Origin: JBOGOC01 sp050747525
Lineage (GTDB): Bacteria; Acidobacteriota; Polarisedimenticolia; JACPZX01; DASXTC01
Direction of reading: 5' to 3'
Assembly (NCBI GenBank): GCA_050747525.1
Contig: JBOGOC010000066.1
Span: 1-64,000 of the forward strand
DNA length: 64,000 bases
In this document: in pieces, positions 38,901-50,900 of the stretch
Position numbering within the stretch: position 1 is the stretch's first letter
How the letters are laid out: the number at the start of each line of letters is the position of its first letter
Program-made: the position numbers and the translations under genes
The notes under the pieces: generated by a model
Databases searched by the model: none
Seen by the model: only the letters and a program-made list of their open reading frames with translations
What the model was told of the DNA's origin: nothing

Positions 38901-41900
38901 GAAGTGGTAGAGGTAACCGGGGTCGGCGGTCAGGCCGTTGCCGTGACCGCGGTACAGCCAGGCCCGGATGTGGAACTCACCCACCAGGCCGAAGCTGCGC
39001 GATCCGATGACCAGCTCGCCGTCGAGCGCCACGTCGAACTCGCCCGCGGAGTCGAACCATCCGCCCGCCTGGAGTGACGCGATCCCGAAGAAGCTCATGG
39101 ACGCGTCGAACTCGACGAACCAGTCGCCCTCGTTCAGGATCAGTGTGTTTGCCGAACGGGTGCCCACGCCCACGGCAACCGGCGTCCCGTCCCCTCCCAC
39201 CATGATCCGGAAGTGGGCGTTGAATCGCAGGACCTCCAGGAACTTGACGCTGCCGTCCAGCTCCAGCAGGAACGAGCGGCCGGGGATTATGACGCCGTTG
39301 GCGTTGGTGGCCACGCCGCGCGTGTTGATTCTCAGCTCGCCGCTGGCCTGCACCTTGATGATCTCGAAGAGGCTGACGTCGATGCCCACCGCCAGACGCA
39401 GGGTGAAGCCGGGGTTGGGACCCGTATAGATTCCCGCGAAGCCGCTGGCCTCCAGCGAGATCGGACCCAGCTCCAGAGTCACCTCGAAGGCCAGCTCGAA
39501 GTTCCCGTTGCGGATCGCCAGCATCACCATGCCGGTCGCCTCCGCGAACCCGAGGAATCTCACCCGGCCGCGGATCTCCAGCAGGAAGCCCGGCTCGATC
39601 ATCTGGCCGTCGTTCTCCTGCGCGCCGAGGCCCGGGAAGTCGGGGAACTCGGCCGGATCAATCTGCGGCACCGGCCTGGCGCTGCCGGTGGTGTTCAGCT
39701 CCAGGAAGAAGCTGGCCTGGAATTCCAGGCCGATGCTGCCGCCGAAACCGATGTCCATGCTGGCCGAGATGCGCGCCACCAGGCCATCACTGGTGATCTG
39801 GATGCCGGCGAAGATGTCCAGGCTGCCCAGCGGGCCCAACGTGATTTCGGCCGCCGCGATGAGGGTGACCTCGAACGGATCGGCGATGAAGCGGAAGTAG
39901 AAGATGCCGCGCATCACCAGCAGGCCGACGATGTCCAGCTCGCCGCCCAGGATGAAGGTGATGCCCGGATCGATGTCCTTGGAGACGGGCCCGCCGAGGG
40001 TCCCGTTCGGATTGACGGCGAAGGTGTTGAGCGTGCGGGTCTGGTTGGAGACGTTCAGCTCGATGAGCAATCCCCCACGCAGCTTCACGCCGGGAATGCG
40101 CCCTTCGCTGGCCATGATCAGCTGCGCGCCGCCCCAGAGCCCGACGTTGTCGGGGTTCGTGACGCTGAGACGAGCCGTGAAGCTGATGACCCCCGTGACC
40201 GAGCCGATGAAGGTCACGTCCATGGTGACGTATCCCACGATGCTCAGCTCGGTGTAGGGATCTCCGTCGTTGGGGACGAAAGAAGCGGTGATCTGGAAGA
40301 ACCCGGCAAACGTGAGGATGTCGAGGACGTTCAGGCTTCCCTGAATCTGGACCTGCAGGTAGATCGCCGGCTGGTCCTCATGCACCTCGAGCGCGTCGTC
40401 ACCGGGCCCGGGAGCATTGAATTCCCGCCTGATGTACCAGTGATCGTTTCCGTCGCTCACCTTCCACAGGGTCACGTTGCCGTTGGCGTCACGCCCGATG
40501 GCCTGCACCCTGGCCGCTGCGCTCAGTTGGATGTCAGCGGCCGACTCATCGAACAACGTCACCCACTCGCCGGGCACGGGCACAGGCGTGAAGAGCGTCG
40601 TTGGCAGCGAGTCCAGTGGTGCTCCGGTACCCGCAGCGGGGAACAGGACGGTCGGATCGTAAGTGGCCTGGCCGTTCAAATCGGGCGCCGCCTCCGGCAG
40701 CACGATGGCTCCGCCCTGGAAGACGGGCAAGGCCAGATCCTCAGGATCCAGCAGGTTCAGGAACTCGTTCGGGATGTCGAAGCGGAACTCCTGCAGCGTG
40801 GCGTTGAACACCAGCTGGAGATTCCCTTCGAAGCTGATCCCCGGGATGCCGCCCAGCCCGTGGTCGCCTGGGTCGCTGGTTCCGAGCGCCACGCTCACCC
40901 GCAGCATGCCGGCGATGCCGATGGGCGGAGCGACCCTGATGACGAACAGGCCGATCACGCTCACCTCATTGATCAGGCCGCCGGTGAAGGGCAGCAGGAG
41001 TGGGCGGACCTTCCCGCTCACTTCCATCTTGGCAAGCATGAAGAACTCGAACCCTTCGGCCGAGATCCGCACGCGCACGCCGCCGCGGATGGAGAACCAT
41101 GGGTCGCCGCTCGGATCCTGCGGATCTTTGACCCTGAACTCACCGGTCATCTGGATCATGAAGGACTGGGGCTGCAGCACCAGCTCGATGTTCTCGCCCC
41201 GCACCACGTAGCGATCCTCGTCCAGCGGCGACGGGGCCCCCGCCTCGCCCTCGCGCTTCTCGATGAAGTAATGCTTGTCGCCGTCGTCGATGCGCCACTT
41301 CACCACCGGCCCGCCGATCCCGCTGCGGGCGATCCCCAGCACCTCGGCCTCTTCGCTCAGGGTGATGCCGCCGGAGGGGAGGGATTCAAAGGCGGCCTTC
41401 CAGTCCTCGTCGACGTCCTGCTCGCTGAAGAGGCTGGTGGGCAGCTTGGAGGTGGAGGCGTTGATCCCCATGAAGCTGGTGACGGTGAACAGCTCGTCGC
41501 CAGGGATGCCTTCCAACCTCAGGTTGGTGGTGATTTCCCGATCGGTGGTGTTGATCTCGAGGCGGGCCTCCGCGTGCGCGATGATCCCGATGCTCTCCAG
41601 GAACGCCAGGTTGGTGCCGAAGGCCAGCGCACCGTAGAACTCGGGGACGCCCGAGAGGGTGTCGCCCATGTCCAGCACGAACTTGGCGGCGCCCGACGCG
41701 ATGTTGCCCAGCTTGTAGACCTTCAGGGTGCCGGCCGCCTCCAGGCTGAACATCGGGCCCGGCGCGATCTCCAGGATCACGAAGCCGCGGACCTCGAGCA
41801 GCGGCTCGTCCAGGAGGCCCAGGGCCTCGAGGATCATCCCGCCGCGCAGCTCGATGAAGAAGACCTTCTCGGGCGTCGAGCCGGGCGCGGGGGCCGGGTC

Positions 41901-44900
41901 GTCGGGATCTTCGTTCTGCACCAGGCGGAAGCTCTCGCTCTCGGCCGCACCCGGGTTGCCGTCCTCGTCCTGCCAGCTCCCCTCCACGAAGGCCACCGTC
42001 ACCCGGCCCGCGGCCAGATCGCGGCTCAGGTAGTACCGGAAGGTGATGCCGTCGGCCAGAGCGGTCGGCAGCGGGCTGAGGGTGACCAGACCGGTGCTGT
42101 CGGTCAGCGTGAACTCGTCGTCGTCCGTGTCGAGGATGGAGTCGAGGTCGAGGTCGACGTCGCCCGCCTTCGGGAAGCGGACGTCGATGTAGGGACGCGG
42201 CAGGTTGTTGTTGGCCGCATTGATGGTGAGGGTGAGCGGGTTGGCCACCTCACGCGGCGAGCTGCCGTAGGAGAAGCTGTTGCCGCCGTCGAACTCCAGG
42301 ACCAGATGGTCGTTCTGAGCGAAGCCGGTTCCGGTCAGGAGGTACCGCCAGGTGTTCGTGGCCTCGTCGACCTCCGTGGGAGCCGCCGGGTTGAAGACCG
42401 CGCCCGGAGGCCCACGGATGGTGAACGGCAGGTCCGGATGCGTCGGCAGGGTCAGGGCCCCCGGAACTCCCCCGAACCGGACATCGATGTACAGGTTGTC
42501 AAGCGCGTCCTTCTGCACCGTGACCGTCCGCTCGGACAGCAGCGGGAACTGCGCGTCGGCTGCATTGACGAAGGTCACTGAGCCGTCGATGAAGGTCAGC
42601 TCCAGCTGCCCCTCGGCGAAGCTGCCGGTGAAGAAGTAACGGAAGGTGGTGGTGCTCCCCGGCACCAGCACCGGCGCGTCGTCCGTCAGGGTGAGGGTCG
42701 CGCCCGACGGCGTGGAGCTCAGGATGGACAGCGTGAACTCGGGATCGGCATCGGTCACGGACGAGGCCAGCACCTCGGGCGCGTAGGCCGGGGCCACGAA
42801 CGTCACGTCGAAGTAGCCGCGGTCGTTGAAGATGGTCACGTCGAGCAGGTCGCCCTTGAGCGGGTCGGCCAGGTCGGCGGTCAGGCGCTGCACCGTGAAC
42901 CGCTCGATCTCCTCCGCGTTGCCGTAGACCCCCGGCCCGCTGTCCGCACCAGGTCCGTCGACCGGCGTGGACTGGAAGGCGTCCTCGGGGAAGGTGACCT
43001 CCACCTCGCCGCCCGAGAAGGCGCCCGTGAAGTAGTAGCGGTACAGGCCTCCGCCCAGGGGCGTGGGGGCCAGCCCCGCGGCCGGCGCGACCGTGCCCAC
43101 GCCCTCGCCTGCCAGGTTGAACTCGGCCGGAGCGTCGTTGATGGAGTCCAGGTCGAGCTGGTCGCCGAAGGTGGAGCCCAGCCTGACATCCAGGTAGAGC
43201 GTGTTGACCATCTGCGAGTCGAGCACGAAGGCCGGGCCCACCGAAGTGTTCGTGGACGCGTCATCGAACGCGTAGCTCCCCGGCAGGAAGCTGACTGAGA
43301 TCTCCGTGGCCGACGCGAACGTCCCGGTCACCCAGTACCGGAAGGTGCTGCCACCGATGTGCACGGGTGCCTGCGTCCGATCCAGGGCCACCGTGCTGCC
43401 CACCGGGACGCTCAGGGTGAACTCGTCGCCATCCTCACCCAGGTCCGTGACCGACTCGACGTCGATGGTGCGTCCCACCGGGGTGAGCAGCGTCACGTCG
43501 AGGAACCCGCGATCGTTGAGGCTGCGCAGGCCGATGGAGCCGCCGTCGCCCGGGGCCACGAGGTCCAGCGTGGGGCCCGTCACCTCGACCATCAGAGTCG
43601 CGGGGCCGTTCGGGATCGAGCCGTCCAGGAAGCTGCCGTCCTGCACGCGGATCTCCAGGGTGCCCGGCGTGAGCTGGACGTCGAAGAAGTAGCGATAGAT
43701 GCCGCCCGGCAGCTCGAGCGGGGCGCCCGTCGCCGCGATGGGGACCGAGGGATTTCCGGCGGCAGCGCCCGCAAGCTTGATCTCGTCCCCGCCGATGTTG
43801 CCGATGCTGAGCGATCCGTTGCGCGTGGGCAGGAACCTCACGTCCACGAAGACCCGGGCCGTCTCGGTGAAGCCGCCGGTCACCGTCTGCACCGCCGGGG
43901 CATGGGCCGACTCGATGAAGGACCAGCTCGAGCCGTTCAGGTTGACCGTCACGTCGAAGGGCACGATGGACGCGCCGCCCGGAGCGAAGGTGAAACCGGT
44001 CCCGGTCATGGAGTAGCGGTACGTCGTCCCCTCTCCGAGCTTCGTGGGCGGCTTCGAGGTGGAGAGCGTCAGCGTCACCCCGGCCGGGAGGCCGCTCAGC
44101 GTGAACTCGGAGGACAGGTCGGTCACCGACGCCGGGTCGATCTCGAAGCCGGACTCGGCCGCAGGGAGCGTGACGTCGATGAAATTGGTCTTGGTCACGC
44201 TCACCGTCAGGCTGGACGGCGAATACGAGTTCTTCGTGAACGACCAGGTCCTGGGCAGGAACTCGATGTCCACGTCGCCTGTGGCGAAGGTGCCCGTCAC
44301 CCAGAACTTATAGGTGAGGGTCGAGTCCACCCGCAGAGGCGCCTGCTCGGTGTCCAGCGTCACGTCGCCCGCTCCCGCACCGGAGAGGCGGAACTCGGGG
44401 GCCAGGTCGGTGATCGACGCGGGATCGATGGTGTAGCCGGACGGGGCGGAGGGGAAGGTGACCTCGATGAAGTCGCGCTTGTTGATCTTGGAGACGTCGA
44501 TCGTGCCGCCCGACGACGGGTTGACCACCTCGGCGGTGGGACCGTTCACGGTCAGGTTGATGACCGCGCCCGGAACCGCCTCGTCCACGCCGGCTTCCTT
44601 CCAGCCGTCCGAGGCGCTCGACAACAGGGTCACGGTGAGGGTTCCGGGAACGTAGGTCGGCGTGCCGATCATGTACCGGAACCGGCGCACTCCCTCGCGG
44701 CCCAGCAGGACATGGAGGTCCTTGTCATCGACTGCTCCGTCCTCGTTGAGGTCGTCGATCGGGTTCTCGACGGCCGTGGCCACCAGGATGCCGTCGTCAT
44801 CCGGCAGCATGGCGATCGGGATCGGTCTTCCGGTGATGGTGACCGACCCGCCGCCCAGGGCCGTGCCGCTCAGGCTGATCTCCTGGCCCGAGTCCAGGAT

Positions 44901-47900
44901 GCTGGCGTAGTCGACGTTCTTGCCCGGCGTGGACTCGTAGATGATGTCGATGTACTTCTGCGACCCGGTCCCGGCGTTGTAGGTCTCGGCGTTCAGCACG
45001 CCCACGTCGATGGACGATCCGTTGAATGGACCGGCCACGCGCGCGGCCGCCACTCCTACCGCGAAGTTGCCCGTGCTGGCGTCGTTGCCGATGCCGCCCA
45101 GATTCTCGGGCACGTTGACGGTGTACTGGCCGGATGTCAGCGACGTCCCCGCATCGAGGTAGTAGCGCAGCACCGCGCCGGCGTACTGGGCGCCCGGCTC
45201 CTGCAGGCCGTCCACCAGCACATCCGGATCGTCCAGGTTGAACGGCGCGCTGTTCCCCTGCTTCAGCTCGATGGCGTTCGCCGCGCCGGCCGCCGCGATG
45301 GCCTGCAGCTGGCTTTCCGTGAACTTCTGCCCGGTGGCGTTGTCCACGCGGACGTCGATGTACGGACGGTCGTACACAGTGTACGGGGTCGGCGAGGCGG
45401 GCGGTTCGGCCCCGATGGGATCGCCGGTCGACTCGTTGACGCCATCCACGCCGAAGATGTTGAACTCCACCTCGCCCGACCCATCCACGGTGTACGAGAA
45501 CGACTCCTTGCGGAAGAACACCAGGACTCCGGTAGCCGTCTCCACGCCCGTCAGGAAGTACCGGAACTCCGTCGGCCCGATCTGGATCGGCCGCTGGCCC
45601 TCGTCCAGGGCCACCTTGCTGGCGTTCTTGTGGACCAGGATCTCGGGCGTGTCGTCCAGCACCGACTCCAGGTTCAGAGTCTTTCCGGCGAGCGTGGGGA
45701 AGGTGACGTCCACGTAGCCGCGGCCGTTGATGGTCTTGGTGCCGATGGTGTCGCCGGCCCTCGGTCCGGCCAGCGTGAAGGTCGGAATGTCCGAATCAGG
45801 CTGGACGACGTCGAACTCCACCTCGTCGCCGTGAGCGTCGCGGAAGCCCATCTTGAGCTTGCCGTGGATGGTCAGGACGCGGACCTGGTCCGGGATGTCG
45901 GCCAGGAACAGAACGACCACACGCCCGCTGGTCACCTTGGACAGATCGGCGTACAGGCGGCCGCTGATGCTGATGTTGTCGGCCGCGAAGTTGAGCTTGC
46001 CCACGATGAGGAACTTGCCGTCCGTGCTGAGGCGGACGATGACCTCGCCGTTGAACACGGCCTTGGAGGTGAAGAGCGAGTAGATCTTCGCGCCGCCCGT
46101 GATGAGCATCGGGCTGCTGAACGCGGCCGCGAAGCCGTTGGGCGCGCCGTTGGCGATGGCCAGTACCTGGTTGACCACCTGCCTCTTGACGCTGGCAAGC
46201 CACTCCTCGGCCGACTGGGCCGTCGGCAGCTGGAACTCCGGCCCGCGCAGCAGGAACGGATCCTCGATGGACGGCAGTGTCTTGAAGAACTCCACGCCCG
46301 CCGAGAAGTCGTTCATCACCAGGCCGATCTGCGGCACGAGCATGATGCCGGTCGGCAGCGAGGCGCTCAGGAACAGTCCCAGCGGGCCCAGCTCGGAGAT
46401 GGCGAAGCGGATGGTGATGCCGCCGATCGGACCGAAGGCGAAGCCGCCCTCCACGCCGATGAAGAAGACGCGCTTGGCGACCGGCGTGCTGATGTCGAAC
46501 GAGTCGAGGATGCGGTTGCCGTCGTCGAGGCGGATGATGCCGCCGATCAGGCCGGCGGTGAGCGTGCCGCCGAACATGCTCCCCTTGACCTGAACGCCGA
46601 ACGACTCGATGCCGATGATGGGGAACTTGCCGTCCAGCAGCGCGCCGACGTCGATCTGGATGCCGTTCACCGCTCCCGAGAACGTCAGCCCGGACGTCCC
46701 CTGCAGCCCGGTGACGCTGGCCGACAGGGTCAGGATGAAGTCGCTCGGGTCGTTGTTGATGTCGCGCCACTGGATGCCGATCTCGTTGATGCGGATGGGC
46801 AGCCACGACGGCCACTTGAAGGCCTCGCCCGTGGCGGAGCCCACGCCCAGGAAGACGCCGAAGCCCGGCTTGGCGACGAATGTGCCGTCGCCGAGGAACG
46901 CGAAGTTGCGGCCTTCACCGGTGATGACCAGCGAGCCGATGGTCACCTCGGCCCCGACGGCGCCGAAGCTGACCACCTCTTCGTTGTCCGCGGCGCCGGT
47001 GTTCAGACGCACGTCCCTGCCGGTCAGGGTCAGGAAGCTGCCCAGCTGCAGGCGGAACGTGTCCACGTGGAACAGGAAGGCCTTGACCTTTCCGTTCTCG
47101 AAGTCGAGGGTCAGTCGGGCCGCCTCGGTGTCGGTTGCCGACTCTCCCGCCAGCCGGTCGGTGATGGCCGCGTTGAACGGACGTCCCGGGAAGAAGCGCG
47201 CGCCGCCGGTGGCCACGAAGATGTTGCCGCTGAAGTTGGCGAGCGGGTTGCTGCCGTCGAAAACCACCCGGAAGTCCTGCACGCCGATCCGCAGGTCGTC
47301 GAAGACGATGATGTCACCGATCTTCAGCTGCGTCCCCGGCGTCGACGGCTGCGCCGGCGCGAAAGCGGGCGGAGCCGGCTGGCCGGGCTGGGGGGGAAGG
47401 ACGGGCGCGGCGGGCGGCGGGCCGCCGATGATGAGCTGCGCCGTGCCGAGCCAGAAGCCCTTCTGGAACACACGAAGACCCGGGGTGCCGTTGAAGATGT
47501 CGATCTGTCCTGTCACCCCGAACGACGGGAAGTTGATCGACGCACGGTTGATCCTCAGGATCTCCTGGCCCAGAGGCTGCAGCAGCGGGTCGCTGATCGT
47601 GGTGGCGTCGAAGTTCGGGTTGTACTGGACCCTGATCCCCTCGCCCGTCACGCGCACCACGTTGGGCACGTTGACGTCCAGCGTCGCGATGTCCAGGCTG
47701 AACTTACCCGGGACGTTGAACGCGGCCATCCCCTGCCCCTGGATGAGGCCGAGCAGGTCGATCGTCACGTCGAAGGTGCCCAGGATGCCGTTGAGCTGTG
47801 CAGTCACGCCGCTGCTGCCCTGGGAGCCCTGGTTGCTTCCGAAATTCATCGTGGCCGAGTTCACCCCTATGGCCACAGTGATGACCAGGTTCAGCTCCAG

Positions 47901-50900
47901 GCCGCCCTCGCCGAACTCCGGCTTGAAGCCGAACTTCTGGATGCCGATCGACGGACCCTGCAGCGAGATCGGGCCCAGGCCCACGTTTCCGGCTGCGATC
48001 CCGCCCTCCTGCACATTGCTGTCCACCACGAAGGTGCTGGTGGACCGCCCGTTCTGGAGGACGCCGGGGATCGCCACGGTCGCCTTGGTGCTCCACTTGT
48101 TGGGCAGGAACTCGACTTTCACCTCGCCATTGACGAAGGTGTCGGCAAAGTTGGTCGGCAGCGACTGTCCCGGCGTGATCTGGGGGGTGAAAAGGTAGCG
48201 GTACGTGCTCGGGCTCAGCTGCAGGAAGCTGAAGCGGTTGTCAGAATTGCTCGGACCGTCGGGATCGAAGACCGTCCCGTTGATGGTGACCCGGATCTCG
48301 TCGCCGTTGATGGTGAGCGAGTCGGGCAGGGCCCCGTTGGGGCTCTGGAAGACGACGTCGATGTAGCGGCGCGCGTTGATCCCCTGCTTGCTGACCACGC
48401 TGCCGTTGAACGGACCGAGCAGGCTCCCCGTCGGCTTCGGACCGGTGTCGCCCGTGAAAACCGCGGTGAACGACTCCAGCTCGCTGGCGTTGAGGGCGCC
48501 CGCCGAGTCGCGGAAGGTGTTGGGCAGGAACTGGATCTCCACCACCGGATCGAACGCCGGACCGGTCGGCTCCTGGAAGAGCGGGAGCGACGCGTTGATC
48601 TTGGTTAGCGTGTACCGGAAGGTGCGCCCGTCGATCTTCGTGGCCTGGCCGTTGACCGCCACGTTGCGGGCCGCGGAGCCGAGCAGAGCGAACTCCGGGC
48701 TCGCATCGGTGAGCGACGACTCATCCAGGCCCACGAAATTCACGTCATTGAACACGACGTAGATGAAGTTGCCATCCGGCCCCGGCAGGTCGCCCGAGCC
48801 GGTGATGATCGGCCGAGCTCCGGCGAAGGGGGTCCTCAGGTCGGCCGTGGGAGGCCGCAGCGCGCTGGCCGGCGTCGCGATGGAGACGTTGGCGCCGAAG
48901 ACCGAGAACCCGTTGACCCGGATGTCCTGGAGCTGGAAACCCTGGGGCCCTCCGATCTGGAAGCGGGCCGCGCCCTGGATGGCGAAGAGCTCCTGGATGC
49001 TGCCGTCCTTCGGAGCGCTAATGGCCACCCGCGCGTTCGGGATGTCCACCTGCACCGGCCCGTCCGGGATCGAGCGGGTGAAGCGCACCGCCCCTGTGAT
49101 GCTGAAGGCCTGCGCCACGGAGATCCTCAGCCGGGTGTCGGGATTGTAATTGCTCGGATCGGGATCGGCGGCAACGATGACGCCCTGCTCGTTGAACCCG
49201 AGCTCGATCACCTCGATGAACTGGTTCGAGGCGAAGACGATCTGGAACGGCGGCGTCCCCGGCGCGTCACCCGGGAAGTTGATCTGCTGATTGATGGCCA
49301 GGCCGGTGTTGTTGATCTTGACCCCGACGTTCCCCTCGACGGTCAGGACGTCGCCCAGGCCCTTCAGCTCGAGGCGGCCGAATGCCTTGATGGCGAACTT
49401 GTCGTCGGCCGGGTTCTGCGGGTCGTTCTCCAGCAGCACCACGCCCACGCTGGCGTTGGTGACCAGCACGCCGGTGGCGCCTTCAGGCAGCGAGCCGTCC
49501 TCGAGCATCGCCGGCGAGCCCAGCCAGATCTGGACGTTGCGGGCCGCATACACCTTGCCGCCGGGGATCGGCTCGACCTTGAAGTCGCCCTGCAGCGTGA
49601 GGAAGTCGCCGATGCGCACCCGCGCGTTGGTGACGGCCAGCACGAACGTCTTGCCGGCCTGCACGTCGATGCGCACGTCGCCGCTGGGGAGGCTGATCAC
49701 CTCGTTGACGGTCCGGCTCGGGCTGGTCGTGTTGATCCCCAGGTAGATGGTGGCGTCGATCTCCACGCCCGGCAGGTTGCTCGAGAAGTCGCCCTGCAGG
49801 CTGGCCGCCATGCCGTCGGGGAAGAAAACGAACCCGCCCTGGCCGTTCGTCAGGCTGATGTTGCCGCCGAACGTGCCGCCCTCGTCCGTGAAGCCGGAGA
49901 TGGTGACGTTCTTCGCCCCCACGCGGATGATCTTGACGACCGGCCCGCCCGGCGTCGCCGGCGGACGGGTGATCTGCTCGAACTGGAACTCGCCCGAGAT
50001 GCCGATGTTGATCGGCCCGACGTGGACCTGCAGGGAGATGGGAGCGCCGCGCAGCCTCAGGTAGGGCCCTCTCTCCAGATCCAGAACGAGCGGGCGACGG
50101 ACCTCCAACCGATCCACGGTGGGCGAAGGCGACGCCTGCGGGTCGGCCGCCATCTTCTCGATCAGGTACTTCGACGATCCGTCGGTGACGCGCCACAGGG
50201 TCGGCTTGCCCGGCCCTTCGAACGAAACCGCCTGCACCGTGGCGCCGGCACCCAGCGTGATGCCGTGATTCTGGAAGATGGTGCGCCACTGGCTCGACAC
50301 GCTCACCGACGTGGCGTTGGTCGGGAGGAAGGCGGTCGAGGAGAACCCGGTCTCGGAGAACAGGGTGTTGACGCCGGGGATGTTGAACTCCTCGAGCACG
50401 TCCGCCGGGATGTTGTTGATGCCAAGCGAGAGGTTCCCGCTGAAGGTGACAGTCGGGTTCGGCCCGGCCGGCAGAGACAGGTCGACCGGCACCGTGAACT
50501 CGGCCGCCATCCCCTGCGGTGTCAGGAGCACCAGGCCACTGGCGTCCTTGATGTCGATGATGGCCGGGTCACCCAGTGTGACGTCCATGTCCAGCAGCGC
50601 CAGCTTGGTGACCTTCTCGCCGTTGGCGCGCACCGTCTGTTCGAAGAAGACGTCCGCTTCGAGCGAGATTTCGGGCTGGGAATCGCCGGCCAGGTCGAGG
50701 GCGAAGACCGCGGCGCCGTTGTGGTCGGTTCCATTGGTGCCGTTGTCGATGGCGGAGGCGCGCAGCAGGCGGCTGGTGAAGCGGATGCGCGTGGAGGGGG
50801 CTTCCAGAGGCCCGCCGTTGTCGGGGTCGGGCCCGGTGAAGATCTTCAGCCCGCCCGGAGGATCGGCGCCGACCGGGAACGTGGCCAGGAAGTCCATGAC

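Larger units (their letters stand above)
38640..41890 (-). other. Amphipathic beta-strand region, about 1,080 residues
   Basis: Alternating hydrophobic/polar strands with few charges (FVEFDASMSFFGIASLQAGG, FGITFASLGVGFRFEV) and many short turns, ending in basic strands (VKIKILFVKIRKTVTFKI). It contains two copies of the WxxxDGxxxYxI module (40300-40615 and 41120-41450). No named domain recognised; the pattern resembles long beta-barrel or beta-groove proteins. Confidence 0.5.
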
